A stretch of DNA of 64,000 bases from Gnetum montanum (lineage: Eukaryota > Streptophyta > Gnetopsida > Gnetales > Gnetaceae). Under the pieces are notes generated by a model. The model saw only the letters and a list, made by a program, of their open reading frames with translations, searched no databases and was not told where the DNA came from. The stretch covers positions 107,777 through 171,776 of the forward strand of contig MNCI01036318.1 in the NCBI GenBank assembly GCA_015680685.1, written 5' to 3'. This document shows positions 35,201 through 47,200 of this stretch, one piece after another; the first letter of the stretch is position 1; every line of letters starts with the position of its first letter. A program made the position numbers and the translations under genes.

Positions 35201-38200
35201 TAGTGAATCTTATGCTAGTAATTATGTAAGTGATAAAGGGACTTTCTCACCGTTGACAACTTCAAACTGTAGCTCAATTGCATCCAAGGGCCCACACACT
35301 GAATCTGAGATATGTACTCCTACGGAACAAACGTTGTGTTTGGACTGCAGCAATAATGTGAGTGAACAACTAACCATGAACAGCATGGAGAATAGTTCCT
35401 CAGGTGGCCTTACTTTTTTTGGTGACTTGCTGAAAGAAGTAGAAAGGAAGGCAGGAGAGAACAGTGAAAATGTTTTAAGATCTGAAGCCTCTGAGCCTAG
35501 TTGTGACACTGAAGTCTCTGTAGATCTCGGTCTATGTTCCGAATCCATGCTGGACATGTTGAATGAACAAAAGAGCCAATTGCAGGAAAGCATGTCAACA
35601 TTCCTGTATGAAAGTTCAGGAACAGGAAATATAGTGAATTCTATAATCGCCGGTGCTGAATGTAGCCCTGACACAGAAGAAAGTGTAAATGCAACAGCTG
35701 GCATTTGTTCTCCGGACAAGAAAGAAAAATCTTGTTCGGCTGAAGCAAATGTTAACAGTGCTGAGATAATCCGATGCCTTGAAAAGTCAAATTGCCAAGT
35801 ATCCCGTCATGTAGTATCAGAGACTCCTAGACGGAATATTAAATACACAAAATATTGTGCTCGAAATTTGCATTTGCATGACATGCATCCACCTGAAGAG
35901 TATGCAATAGAGTCTAGAATTTCTTCTCAATCTTCTATGCAACCAGGGGCCAGAAACATGCTAAATAATGACACCCTTAAAGAGCAGATGCAGAGCTCCA
36001 CATTGCAGTCTAACAAATTACCAAAGCGTAATACTAGTGGAATTGATAGAGCTAATATTGAAATGAAACAAGGGGCAAGCAAAAAAACATCTGATTGGGA
36101 AAAGATAAAGAACAAGATTTTCAGCTACCAGTATAGTTACTGTAGAACCAAAAAAGATCGAGATCAAAATTCAAAGGATGCTGTAAATTGGGAAGCAGTA
36201 AGATGTGCAGATGTTGAGGAAATTGCTGAGACCATTAGAGATCGAGGAATGAATAATGTTCTTGCAGGAAGAATCAAAGTATTCACTTGCTTGTTATGAA
36301 ATGAAATATGCACAGATGTTGAGAACTAAAACATGTTATCAACTGGACTATATTTAGCTAACGACCAAACTCATTTGCAGGTTTTCCTGGAACGTGTACA
36401 TTCTGAACAGGGCTGCATCGATTTAGAGTGGCTTAAAGATGTTCCACCTGATGATGCAAAGTAAGATTGTAACTTTTAGTTATATCAAAACAGTTTTTAG
36501 ATTATGCTTTTTGTACATACCGTAAAGTAGAAAATAGGTTATTTAAAAATTATTCAAGATACCTATATAAATCTTTTCACTGATATAAGAAATGTGCACT
36601 GGCAGAGATTTTCTTTTAGGCGTTAGAGGCTTGGGCTTGAAAAGTGTTGAATGTATCCGTTTGCTAGCTCTTCAACACTTGGCATTTCCGGTATGCTTCT
36701 TGCTTTATAACTGGATGTGCAATAAATCTAAATTGTTTCTGCATATGCACCAGGATTGTCTTGCTTACCCTCTTATTAATCTATCCACCTTGCAAGGCGC
36801 TTTCATTTTGTATATAGAACTGTATAAATGTTAAATACATATTTTCTCACACTAAACGTTTACTGAATATTAATACCAATCATGTAATGAAGCATTTTGG
36901 TATTTATTTTAATACAGCAATTGATGCGTGGAAGAATCATTCAACGGTGTGAGTACCAGTTGTTAAAACAAGTTTACATTAAAAAATGCTGTTCAATATC
37001 CTAGCTATTATTAATATTGATATTAATAATTGGTACCGAAAACATCAAAATAAAGAAACATTATTATTTGTATAAATTGTTTTCAATGTATAGCGACCAT
37101 CCCTGGTTGATTTCTGCATAGGTCTATTTCTTGAGTTCATATAAGTGTTAAGAGTCTTATTGACAGAGAAAATAGTGTCTATAAGGAGCAATAGTTTACT
37201 TACATGGTATTTCAAGCTTAACAGAAGTTTGAATGAAGCAGAGTTCCTAACACACAAACATAACGACACATGTTTTACTCATATCATAGCCTATGACGCT
37301 TTGAAATAGAAAGTTCTATGATATTTTACTTGTTAACCTTAATCATATATATCCAGCACTTTTTCCTCTAAAACTAATTTTCTAGGTTCTTATTAGGCTA
37401 CAGTCAGATATTACCTATTAGTTACAACTGTTTTATGAAAATAGATTGAAAGAAAACGAAGATAAAAAAAGTTTAAAATATGTCTACTATGCTTCAGGTT
37501 GATACTAACGTTGGCCGTATTTGCGTACGTCTTGGATGGGTGCCAATACAGCCATTACCTGAATCCCTTCAACTTCATCTTTTGGAATTGTAAGTGGATG
37601 CATTCAGTATCCTTCAAATCTTTTAATTATTTATGTTTTTAGGTAAATTTTGGAGCACAGTGAATTGTAAAATTGCAGCTTGAGGTGTCTTGTTGGTTTT
37701 AACCAAAGCCAATAATGTTTAGTCCTAAATACTTGAGAATGTATCAGGTACCCTATTTTGGAATCTATTCAGAAGTACCTTTGGCCTCGACTTTGTACTC
37801 TGGATCAAAGAACGCTGTATGTCTGGATCAGCTTATCTATTTCTCTAGAATTTATCCAAGTTTTATTTTTTGCAATAATGTTAAACAAATTTAGAATGTA
37901 ACGGTTTCTTACATTAAAAAATTGTAACTTCATTTGTTTTTCTTTCCTTTTTTGGTACTTGTATCTACTAAACAAAATAACTTATTTATGATGTTCCATT
38001 AATTTCACCAATATATACAGTAAATGAAGCATCAAGGAAAGTCATAATAATAAACCAAGAATTGCCACATTGTTTCTTTTTAGTTTTCTATTATTTGTTG
38101 TGATCAATAATATAATGAAAGGAATATGCAAAACAATGGGTGATAAAAACAAAAAGTCTTCAAACTTGTAACACTCAGTAAAATTTGATCCATATGGAAA

Positions 38201-41200
38201 ATTAAAAGCAGGCTTAATAAATAATGAAGTTATGCAACTTTAAAAGCAGGTTGTCATAACATAGGTTTGAGGCTTTCGTATGTTATCAAACAGATTATTT
38301 TAGCTTTAAAAATGGACATGAAAAACATTGAATTTAAATAGTGATGATATCTTAGCAATATATTTCTGCTGTATGCACCACCCTCTTCCTAACTGAATTT
38401 GTTTAACAGCAAACCATTGTCTTTCAAAAAGTTAGGATAAATTTTATACATTTGTGATAGTGCATTGATCCTTTATCCAATACAATGGTACAGGCCAAAA
38501 GCCCTATCAGTAGGTACAGTACACGCTAGTACTTGCCTTTCTTGATAATACCATTCTGCATACTTCCAGAGAGAATTTACTGATTCATCATATACTTGGG
38601 GCCTCAGATCAGGGACCAGGTCACTTGATTCATTCTAGAGGAAGAGAAGATTGTTAGCAAGGATATGAATATGAATGATAATAGAGCATGGTAGTGAGGT
38701 AGTAGCCTTATTTAAGATTCCTAAGGGCTACTACCTGATAGAAACTGAAACTGAATAGTTTTAATTACATCCGTTTGGAAAGTACAAAACCCTAAGGATC
38801 TATTGGACAGGACTTGGTTTCAGCATTTTTTATTTTTTTTTACACAAATGGTATATGTCAATATGACTTATTGTGATCGAACCTATGACTAGGAAACAGG
38901 CAACAAGTTTGACCAAGAAAACATCACATTCCAGATCATAGGACTAATGGAAGCTCAAGTGTTCAACTTTGAAGTTAGTGCTACTGAACGTGCATCTAGA
39001 AAAACGGTCAACAACCAAATGCTCAATTCTTGGTGCTGGTCCCACCAAGCAGGAACGGTCAACAACCAAATGCTCAATTCTTGGTGCTGGTCCCACCAAG
39101 CAGGAACGGTCAACAACCAAATGCTCAATTCTTGGTGCTGGTCCCACCAAGCAGGAACGGTCAACAACCAAATGCTCAATTCTTGGTGCTGGTCCCACCA
39201 AGCAGGATACCAAGAAGGCTGGTAAATGAACAAAAGCCTAACCTTTTTTCAAGTGATTGCACCTAGGCTTGAACTCAAGCCTTAAAAATGAACAAAAGCC
39301 TAACCTTTTTTCAAGTGATTGCACCTAGGCTTGAACTCAAGCCTTAAAACGTAAGAAACAAGCATCTTACTGTCATTTCAAATGATTACCCATATGCATA
39401 TAGAAAGGAAAAATAATACATATCCAAATACAATAATTCCAATTGTTTACAACCTGATGCATATTTATGGTACTAAACTTGCCTAAATGCATCCTCGTAA
39501 CTTGGCTGAGATCATAAGAAGAAAAACATATTTTATCCATCGATACATTATTTCCTTTTGTAGGCAAAGTAAATATTGGTAAATCTTTTTTAACTAGTTC
39601 ATTTCTTTTGAGATTAACCATTGAATCAAGTTAGGAAAGGGATCGCACCCTTAGTGGGGCTTTTGAGCATTTTTAGGAGGTTAACCTGAAAAGAAGTTTA
39701 GCTTTTTAATTTGGCCATTTAAATACCATAATCTCTGTACCTTCTACAAGGTCTGGCTGTCCATGAGGCCTTGTGAGATTAAGATACTAGGCAATCCTTT
39801 AATGATGAAGAGGTCTTACATGAGATAAAATAGTTTGTAACTTGTAAGAGGTGTCAAAATATTTGGAATGTCATCTTTGTATTTTATGTCATCCAACGGC
39901 TGTGCCTGAATGGCATTCCATGTTCTTTTCACTCTTAGCATGTTCAAGTCTGAGCACAACAGAGTTTTGATTCTATCATATAGAAATTAATTCACCGTGA
40001 GATTTGAACATCCTGATGTGTAGGGACATGAGGACCGAAAACCTTATAAACAATATAAAAATTGAAAACAAAACCAGATAGAAGCTCCATGACAGTAATA
40101 CTGCTATGGAACTAACGGAAACAATGAGTGGACTTAATATAAAGGAGAGAATCAATTCGTAACATGATCATGATTGGAAGAGGCGGTGGAATATGATGTT
40201 TTCGATTGGTAGTAATAATGAAATCAAACAAGCAGAACTGTAGAAAATTGACGGAAAGATAAACATGTATTTCACTTTTCTTCGTACATATGCATACATT
40301 AAATAAATATTTAAATGACAGGCACCAATCTAAAGTTTAGGTTGACAGCATCAAGTTGGCCCCAACATAAACGGAAGCTTAGCCCCCATTTAAATTAGAT
40401 TGGACCCAAATTAATTTGTAGTTCACTAAACTGTTATAGGTTTTTTTCCCAACAAAAGCATTTTGGTAAGCCCATGCATGTCACAAAGGTCCCCTCTAAA
40501 GAAATTATATGGCCGTTCCAACCATCAATAGATGCACACACTCACAACAAATATGATATAAACTTTCTCCAAAAAGATTTTTCAAATGTTGAACGCAAAT
40601 GATGCCCCCTACATCATAAACTCCATCAGCATAGGAGGGAAGTCTGAGAGCAGGAGAGGGAGCACACACGGGCATGAGGGAACGAACGGGTGGCAGTGTG
40701 GACACGAGGACGGATGCAGGTGAGGGTACAGATGCAAGCCATGGGGTTGGAGTCCAAGGGAAAGCAGGCATGGGAATAGGCACGTGTACGAGACTCTGAG
40801 TGGGCAGGTGAGGGTACAGATGCAAGCCATGGGGTTGGAGTCCAAAGGAAAGCAGGCATGGGAATAGGCACGTGTACGAGACTCTGAGTGGGCACTAGTA
40901 CGCAAGGAGGTCCTAGACATAATGGGACATCACACACTACAAACAGATGGGGGCCAATGCCAAACAAGCAGATCCCAACAAATGTGCATAACACAGGGGC
41001 CAAGGATTTTGAGGCCTACTCCCACAAAGGCATCACAATGCATCTTAAGATTGGCCGCCCTCCTAAGGGCACCTTGCAAAGGTTGGAATGGAGCCTGCTT
41101 GGGAAGTTTGTGTCTGAAGAGGCATGGCCCAAGACAGACCTTATACAGAGATTGGACAAGCGTGCTCTGGTATGGGTGAGATTCCATTACCTACCATTGG

Positions 41201-44200
41201 AATACTGGTCTCGACTTCCTAAAATCATTGGCCAAACTATTTGGCAAATTTATCAAGTTTGACACCTTCACAATGCCCATGGATGGAATGGGATATGCAC
41301 ACTTCTGCATGTGGTAATCCTTAAGGTCAAAGGATAGGATCAGCAAGATCATCTTAGACACTGAAACAAGAGGAGAAGATCCATGTGCAGTTTGAAAACA
41401 TGATGACAACACCGAAGGAGGTTGTTGACAAAGGGCATTCAAAGGCAAACAGCAGGGTTACACAACCTGAGTCTCAACAAGGCTGAAATTTTGGTAGGCT
41501 GAAAGGGCAATACCGTGAAGAAGAAGCCCTCAATGCTTAGGGGTGGTGATTCTCCAACTACACATTGGCCAGGGATGAGGTCCTACTCCCACACAATAAA
41601 GAGAGGGGTGCAAGGTGCTCACAAGCAAGGGGCACACAGATGGAGCTCCCATGCTCAACAAAGGATGGCAAAGGAGATACGGGATTGTCGCATACCCCTT
41701 TGATGAAGAAAATGGAGCCGTTAGGAGGACCTAGACCAAAGTTACCCCTACTAGGGGAATGGATCATGCTTAGTAGAGGGTCAACTAAGCCAAAAATGAA
41801 AGACATCTTGGGCACGAAGGGGGCCAACGAGCAAGGGGTTGAAGCCACCCAACCCATACCTAAGGTTGGATGCTTGGATGTTGCCAATATGAGAAAAAAG
41901 TCCATAGCTAGACCTTGATTTGCGCATGCAACACACACTCCAAGAGGTGTATCACAAACATTTATTTGTGTGCCCACGAAGATTTTTTCCAAGAATTGTC
42001 AAGGACATGGTACCCCATATAAAAGAAATACCTTGAAAAGGATTGTGCAGGAAGAAGGATGTGACATGGTTTGCCTCCAAGAGAACAAGCTACAGATTTC
42101 AAAGAGGCAGTTGTTACAGTGGGAAGGTTGGCACTTGCAAATGGTGCCTAATAGAGAGAGAGGGCAAGAGGACTAGTGGTCTTGACCAAGGACATTGTTG
42201 AACTAGTGGATGCATCTGATTGGAGTCTTATGGTGTGCATATTGCAAATGGGTTTCTGGTTCACCAACATTTACGAAGCATAGAGATGGGAGGCTTGCAT
42301 TCAAGAGTTCAAACACGTGGCAGCCCTCGTTGAAAAACACAACCAAATGGGTAATGATCGAGGACTTCAACCAAAGGATGTTTTGCTAGGAAAAATCTGA
42401 GGGAGACTACTTAGAGCCTCTGGGCACCATGGACTGCACAACATTCATACATGAATACAACCTAGTTGATCTAGAAATCACAATTGCAGACACACATGGA
42501 GCAACAACAGACAAGGGGCAAACCAGGTCCATTCAAGGATTGACAAGGTGTGGGTTAGTTCCAATCTCATGATAGAGTTTGATCTCTAGGTTGAAAGCCA
42601 AGAACAAAAGGCCTTGGATCATAGGTCTATCATTTGAAGGATCCAAACCATGGTGCATAAAGCTCCTCAACCATTTTGGTTCGAATGAAGTTGGCTCAAC
42701 AAACCATGGCTGAGAAATTTGGTGCACATTACATGGCAAAAATACACAAGTGCACAAGAACCCAAGGAATTCCTAAAGAGGGCTAAGATCACTTAAGCAA
42801 CACATAAAGAACATTGCAGTTGAAGATAAATATAGTTTCAAAGGCTATAAATTGCAAGTTCAGAAACAACTATGGAAAATACAACGAGGAGGGGATGGAC
42901 CTTGGCCAAGAAGAACAGGCACTCCTCACAGAGCTTCAAGAATTAGACAAGGAGGAAGAAGCCTACTAAAAACAAAGATCGTGGGTAATGTGGTTAAGGG
43001 AAGAAGATAGGCACACCGAATTTTTCTTCGCCATTGCGAAAGCACACCAAGCCACCAAGTGCAAGCTGCAACACTTGTTGTAGAGCATGGATGCTAGAGG
43101 GTGGCTGAACACAAGGCAAAGGCTAGTTTAGCTATAGACATACTAGGAGGAGGTGTGGAGATGGAGTACCGAGCCCATCTCGGCTCTGGTGCCATGCATC
43201 TTAACCCCTACCAAGAACCAACAACTGCTTAGGTTATTTTCAAGGGCAAATTTTCATACAACCATGCAAGCAATGCCAGCGAACAAAGCTCAAGGACCAA
43301 ATGGATGGCCCATCAAATTTTTCAAGGAATTTGAGGAGCTCTTGGGAGCAAACCTGTTAGACACATTTAATAGCATGCTCACCTAGCAACAGGTTAGAAA
43401 GAAGATTAACTACTCCTAGGTGGTCCTCCCACTGAAAGTCCCGAACCCAACATCACTAGGGCATTTTAGACCTACTAGAGTGTGCAACACACTCCAAGTC
43501 TTTTCGTGGATGCTAGTTAATGACGTGGCCCCCCTCATGACAAGGTTAGTCAACGAACATCAAGCTAGGTTTGTCAAGGGCCAATTCCTGCAAGACCAAG
43601 TCCTACTGCTGTAAGAGATTCTGCATACTCAGTTCCCCAGGCTGTGTATCAAGCTTGATATAACTAAGGCTTATGACTTAGTCAATTGGGCTGCTCTTCG
43701 AATAGTCATGCTTGCAAAGGGATTCAATGCCAAATTTATCAATTTGTGCATCCAAATCCAACAAGACAACAAATACTCCTTGGACATTGATGGGCAATTG
43801 TGGAGCTTCCATTGGGCTGCTCTTCGAATAATCATGCTTGCAAAGGGATTCAATGCCAAATTTGTCAATTTGTGCATTCAAATCCAACAGGACAACAAAT
43901 ACTCCTTGGACATTGATGGGCAATTGTGGGGCTTCCATGGCACTGGGAGAGGTCTACGGTAGGGAGATCCATTATCACTACTATTATTCCTTTTAGTCAT
44001 GGACCTTCTCAAGTCCTACTGCATGGAGGAAGGGGTACAAGGGCTGGACATTAACAAGGTGCACTACTTAGCCACCCACTATGTTGACAATACACTAGTG
44101 GTGACCCAATTACGGTGCCACAGGCCAAGGCCTTGTTGAGGGTGTTGGATCAACTACAAAGGGAGGTGGGTCTTACAATTAACATTGAAAAATATGCCAT

Positions 44201-47200
44201 ACACATGGTGCACATTGTGAAAACAATGGAAGCAAAAATTACTTAGACGCTGGGCATTTTTCCAAGACACATAGAGGACAAGTATCTAGGCATGCCTATT
44301 TTTCACTAGCAGAGGAAGAAGGCTTGGCGGGGGTTGTTAGAACAACTCCGAACAAAAACTTCTCACTAGACTAACCACTTCCTGACACACAAGGGGAAGA
44401 TGATTTTGGCGTCTTCCATGGGCAAGCCGTCGATTGGAGTGATATAGAGAGTTGACAGCATCAAGGGGAAAAGGGAACAGAAGAATGCACTTGGGGTCAT
44501 GAGACATCACGACTTAGCCTCAATCAACGAGTGGGATCAACCTCTTAAAGTTCAATGATAAGATCACATTGGGGTTGCAACAGCTACTCCGTAGATTCTT
44601 GAACCAACACAGAAATCAAGTGTTGTGGGCACAACTACTTAGAAGAAAGTATTGTTGTTGGAAAGCAAGCACAAGAAACTCTCACGTATGGCAAAAACTT
44701 GTGTCAACACATTCACAGGATAGAACCACTAGGTTTGATGGATCAACACCTACAAGAAATTATTAAACATCAATGCCCAACTGTTCCTAGGGGAAACTTT
44801 GGAAGGGCAACCTTCCAAAGAAAGTCAAGGCTTTCGAGTGGCTGATTATGCACCATGCACTCACTATACATGCCACATTACAGGAACATGGGCTGCAAGT
44901 GGAGCCCACTTGTCCCCTATGTCTTCAAGACACAGTGGAGCCACTTGTCCCCTATGTCTTCAAGACACAAAAACAATGCAACACCTCATACATAGATACC
45001 CCTTCACTACAGTTGCTTGGCGCATTGCTCATCTTTCATCATTTGCCTACCACAAGGACTCTCCCACCTTGGCTACTTTGTGGATGTTGTGGAAGCATCG
45101 AGATTCACAAATATTCAAGGGCACAAAGCTGCAATCATTGGGGATGATGGCCAAGGGAATTCAAAGGTTCTAGAACAAAGCTTTTGAAGCTATGGGACAG
45201 CAACTCCTTTTCGAACCCTCAGTCATAGAATTCATGCACCACACAAAGTTGTGGCCTCTGGTCCAACAAATGAGCTAGGAAGACATGTTACAACATCTAG
45301 AAGGGAAACAAGGATTGCCCACAGCATAATTTTATGACAATTGACAAGGCAATGAAACTAAATTTCGAGGCAGACGAATCATGATCTTGGTGCCTATGCT
45401 AGCGAACACCTTAGGTATCAAGGCTGAGGGGATGGTAATTGTGCCGATTGTACATGCACAATCTAACGCTACCAAATTCTTCCAAGGGGACATCCCTAGG
45501 ACAACCAATAGGCACATTCAAAGATTGACATTACAAGGGGTGTGGAGGGAAGTTGTCATCTTGGTTGAAAAATACTTCATCCAGTCTGAATATCCCCACA
45601 AACTAGTGGGAGTTCACTTCACGTTTGTGAAGCACATGAAGCACGAGACACGCATTAACGTTCCTCAATTTTTCTAGGATTCTCCACAACATCGATGACC
45701 TGGGAGGCACCCAAGGGTGATCATGGTGCTCTAGCATACAAGAACATTGATTCCATTGTTGCAACCCATACTCATTTACTCCAGACAACATGACAAGAAT
45801 TAGGAGACCAGGACAAGTCCTAGGGGAGTGAACATGCAACAAGGACCACGGCAACATGCACAGGAGAGACACAAGACCAAGAGCTCGATACGAAGGGGAG
45901 GCAAACGCAGCAAGGGGCTAGATGGGACATCACCACCATATGCAACAGAGCAATAGAACCGGCAAGGCAAGAAGAAATGGAGTGGTGGCAAAAGCAATGG
46001 ACAAACATACAACGAGAGGCACAGCAAGCGACCACACAAATGCAAATCCAAACGCTAAGATGGATGGAAGGCATCATTTCAAAACACAAGACTAGCCTTG
46101 CCCAACTCATTCAAGAAAAGTGGCAACGATTGGCACTTAGTATTAGCACTCTCGAATCTAGAACCAAGGTGGACAACAACCCTCAATTGCAAACCACAGA
46201 GGAGAATAGGGGATCAATGCAAGGGCAAAATCCATGTACCAAACAGAACGAGAAGGACAAGGTGACGTGAGCAATGTAGGCCAAGGACACAAGGACAACT
46301 TCGTAGGCAAGGACATGGGGAAAGGGGATTTGTAAACAACGTGTGGGTGAGGGTTGGGCTTGCCCATGGGAGGGGGCACATTTAGAAAACCAAATGGAAT
46401 GGGGACCAAGCATGGGGTCAACAACCCTAACCCAAGCTATACCAATGTACAACTTTTTTTTTGGAATCAATAACACTCAAATTTATTCCAAAAAAAAATA
46501 TGATATAAACTTAAGTAGAGCCACTAGGAGAAGCAACAGCACTACGGCAGAAGTCAATATTATCACAAACCTTAAATACCACAACAGTAGCTCATGGCTT
46601 CTAACTTCCTATTAAAATAGATTTCCAGAGACTTAACTAAAGATTCTATGATTGTTTCCTTGTTTTAGGATAATTGAAAACATCCCAAAACCGTGGTCAC
46701 TTGTGCAACAAGCAGACCTTGTGATAGCAACCACATACTTAGACCATTGACTTCCAACTTAGCTATGATGCAATTGGTGAGACTCAACTAAGTTGAGATT
46801 GATTTTCATCTGAGCCAAAATGCAATTGACAAGACTAACAAAAATTTGAGATTGATTTTCACCATATTGACACTGGAAACCTTTAGCATCTGTGATTGAG
46901 ACACCAGGACTTTTGGGGATTGATAATGTGAACCCTGCAAAACTGCAAACAAAATAACGCAAAGATTACACAAAACATCAAACTTAAATTGTAGGTGCAA
47001 TAATATCAAACATACTTTTACAGTACTGATTTCCCTAGGAATATGTATCTCTGCTAATGCACATATTCAAATCAAAACAGATCAGAACTTCAACGGATTA
47101 GTTTAAGAAAGTACAGAATTACAATCTATCGGATAAAATCTGGCATAATAGCATCACAGTTAGTAACCTACATGTTCTATTAAGTACATTCAATTGTTAT

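Larger units (their letters stand above)
41970..45330 (+). pseudogene. LINE ORF2 remnant (endonuclease, reverse transcriptase, zf-RVT)
   Basis: The endonuclease start is visible as KNCQGHGTPYKRNTLKRIV and DMVCLQENKL (41990-42090). RT blocks: NKAQGPNGWPIKFFKEF (43282), GHFRPTRVCNTLQVFSWML (43458), KLDITKAYDLVNW (43651), RQGDPLSLLLFLLVMDL (43961) and THYVDNTLV (44081), where the catalytic pair DD is changed to DN. zf-RVT: LPKKVKAFEWLIMHHALTIH and CPLCLQDT (44812-44930). A 126-bp in-frame duplication (43684-43935) sits within RT. It could not be active. Confidence 0.8.
40566..46495 (+). mobile_element. LINE non-LTR retrotransposon, sense orientation in intron 8
   Basis: A long target duplication and a terminal A run (46490-46498) show target-primed insertion. 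From 5' to 3' it has tandem 88-bp units, an ORF1 remnant (DUF4283-like), and an ORF2 remnant with apurinic endonuclease, RT and a zinc-binding zf-RVT segment. About 1.2 kb of unassigned sequence follows. Frameshifts and stops disable both ORFs. It lies in the same direction as the host gene. Confidence 0.88.

Noticed and set aside
35222-35719. 165-residue minus-strand ORF
   Set aside because: It is antisense to exon 4 of the glycosylase gene, whose plus frame joins conserved domains on both sides with correct phases.
38944-39266. Overlapping ORFs of 78-92 residues in five frames
   Set aside because: They arise from the 51-bp tandem repeat (divisible by three), which keeps any stop-free frame open. 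No homology or coding signal.
40505-41003. Minus-strand ORFs of 103-125 residues rich in Pro and Cys
   Set aside because: They are produced by the 88-bp direct repeat at the LINE 5' end. The LINE proteins are on the plus strand.
43153-43614. Independent host gene in intron 8
   Set aside because: The segment is LINE reverse transcriptase, bounded by a target duplication and A tail.
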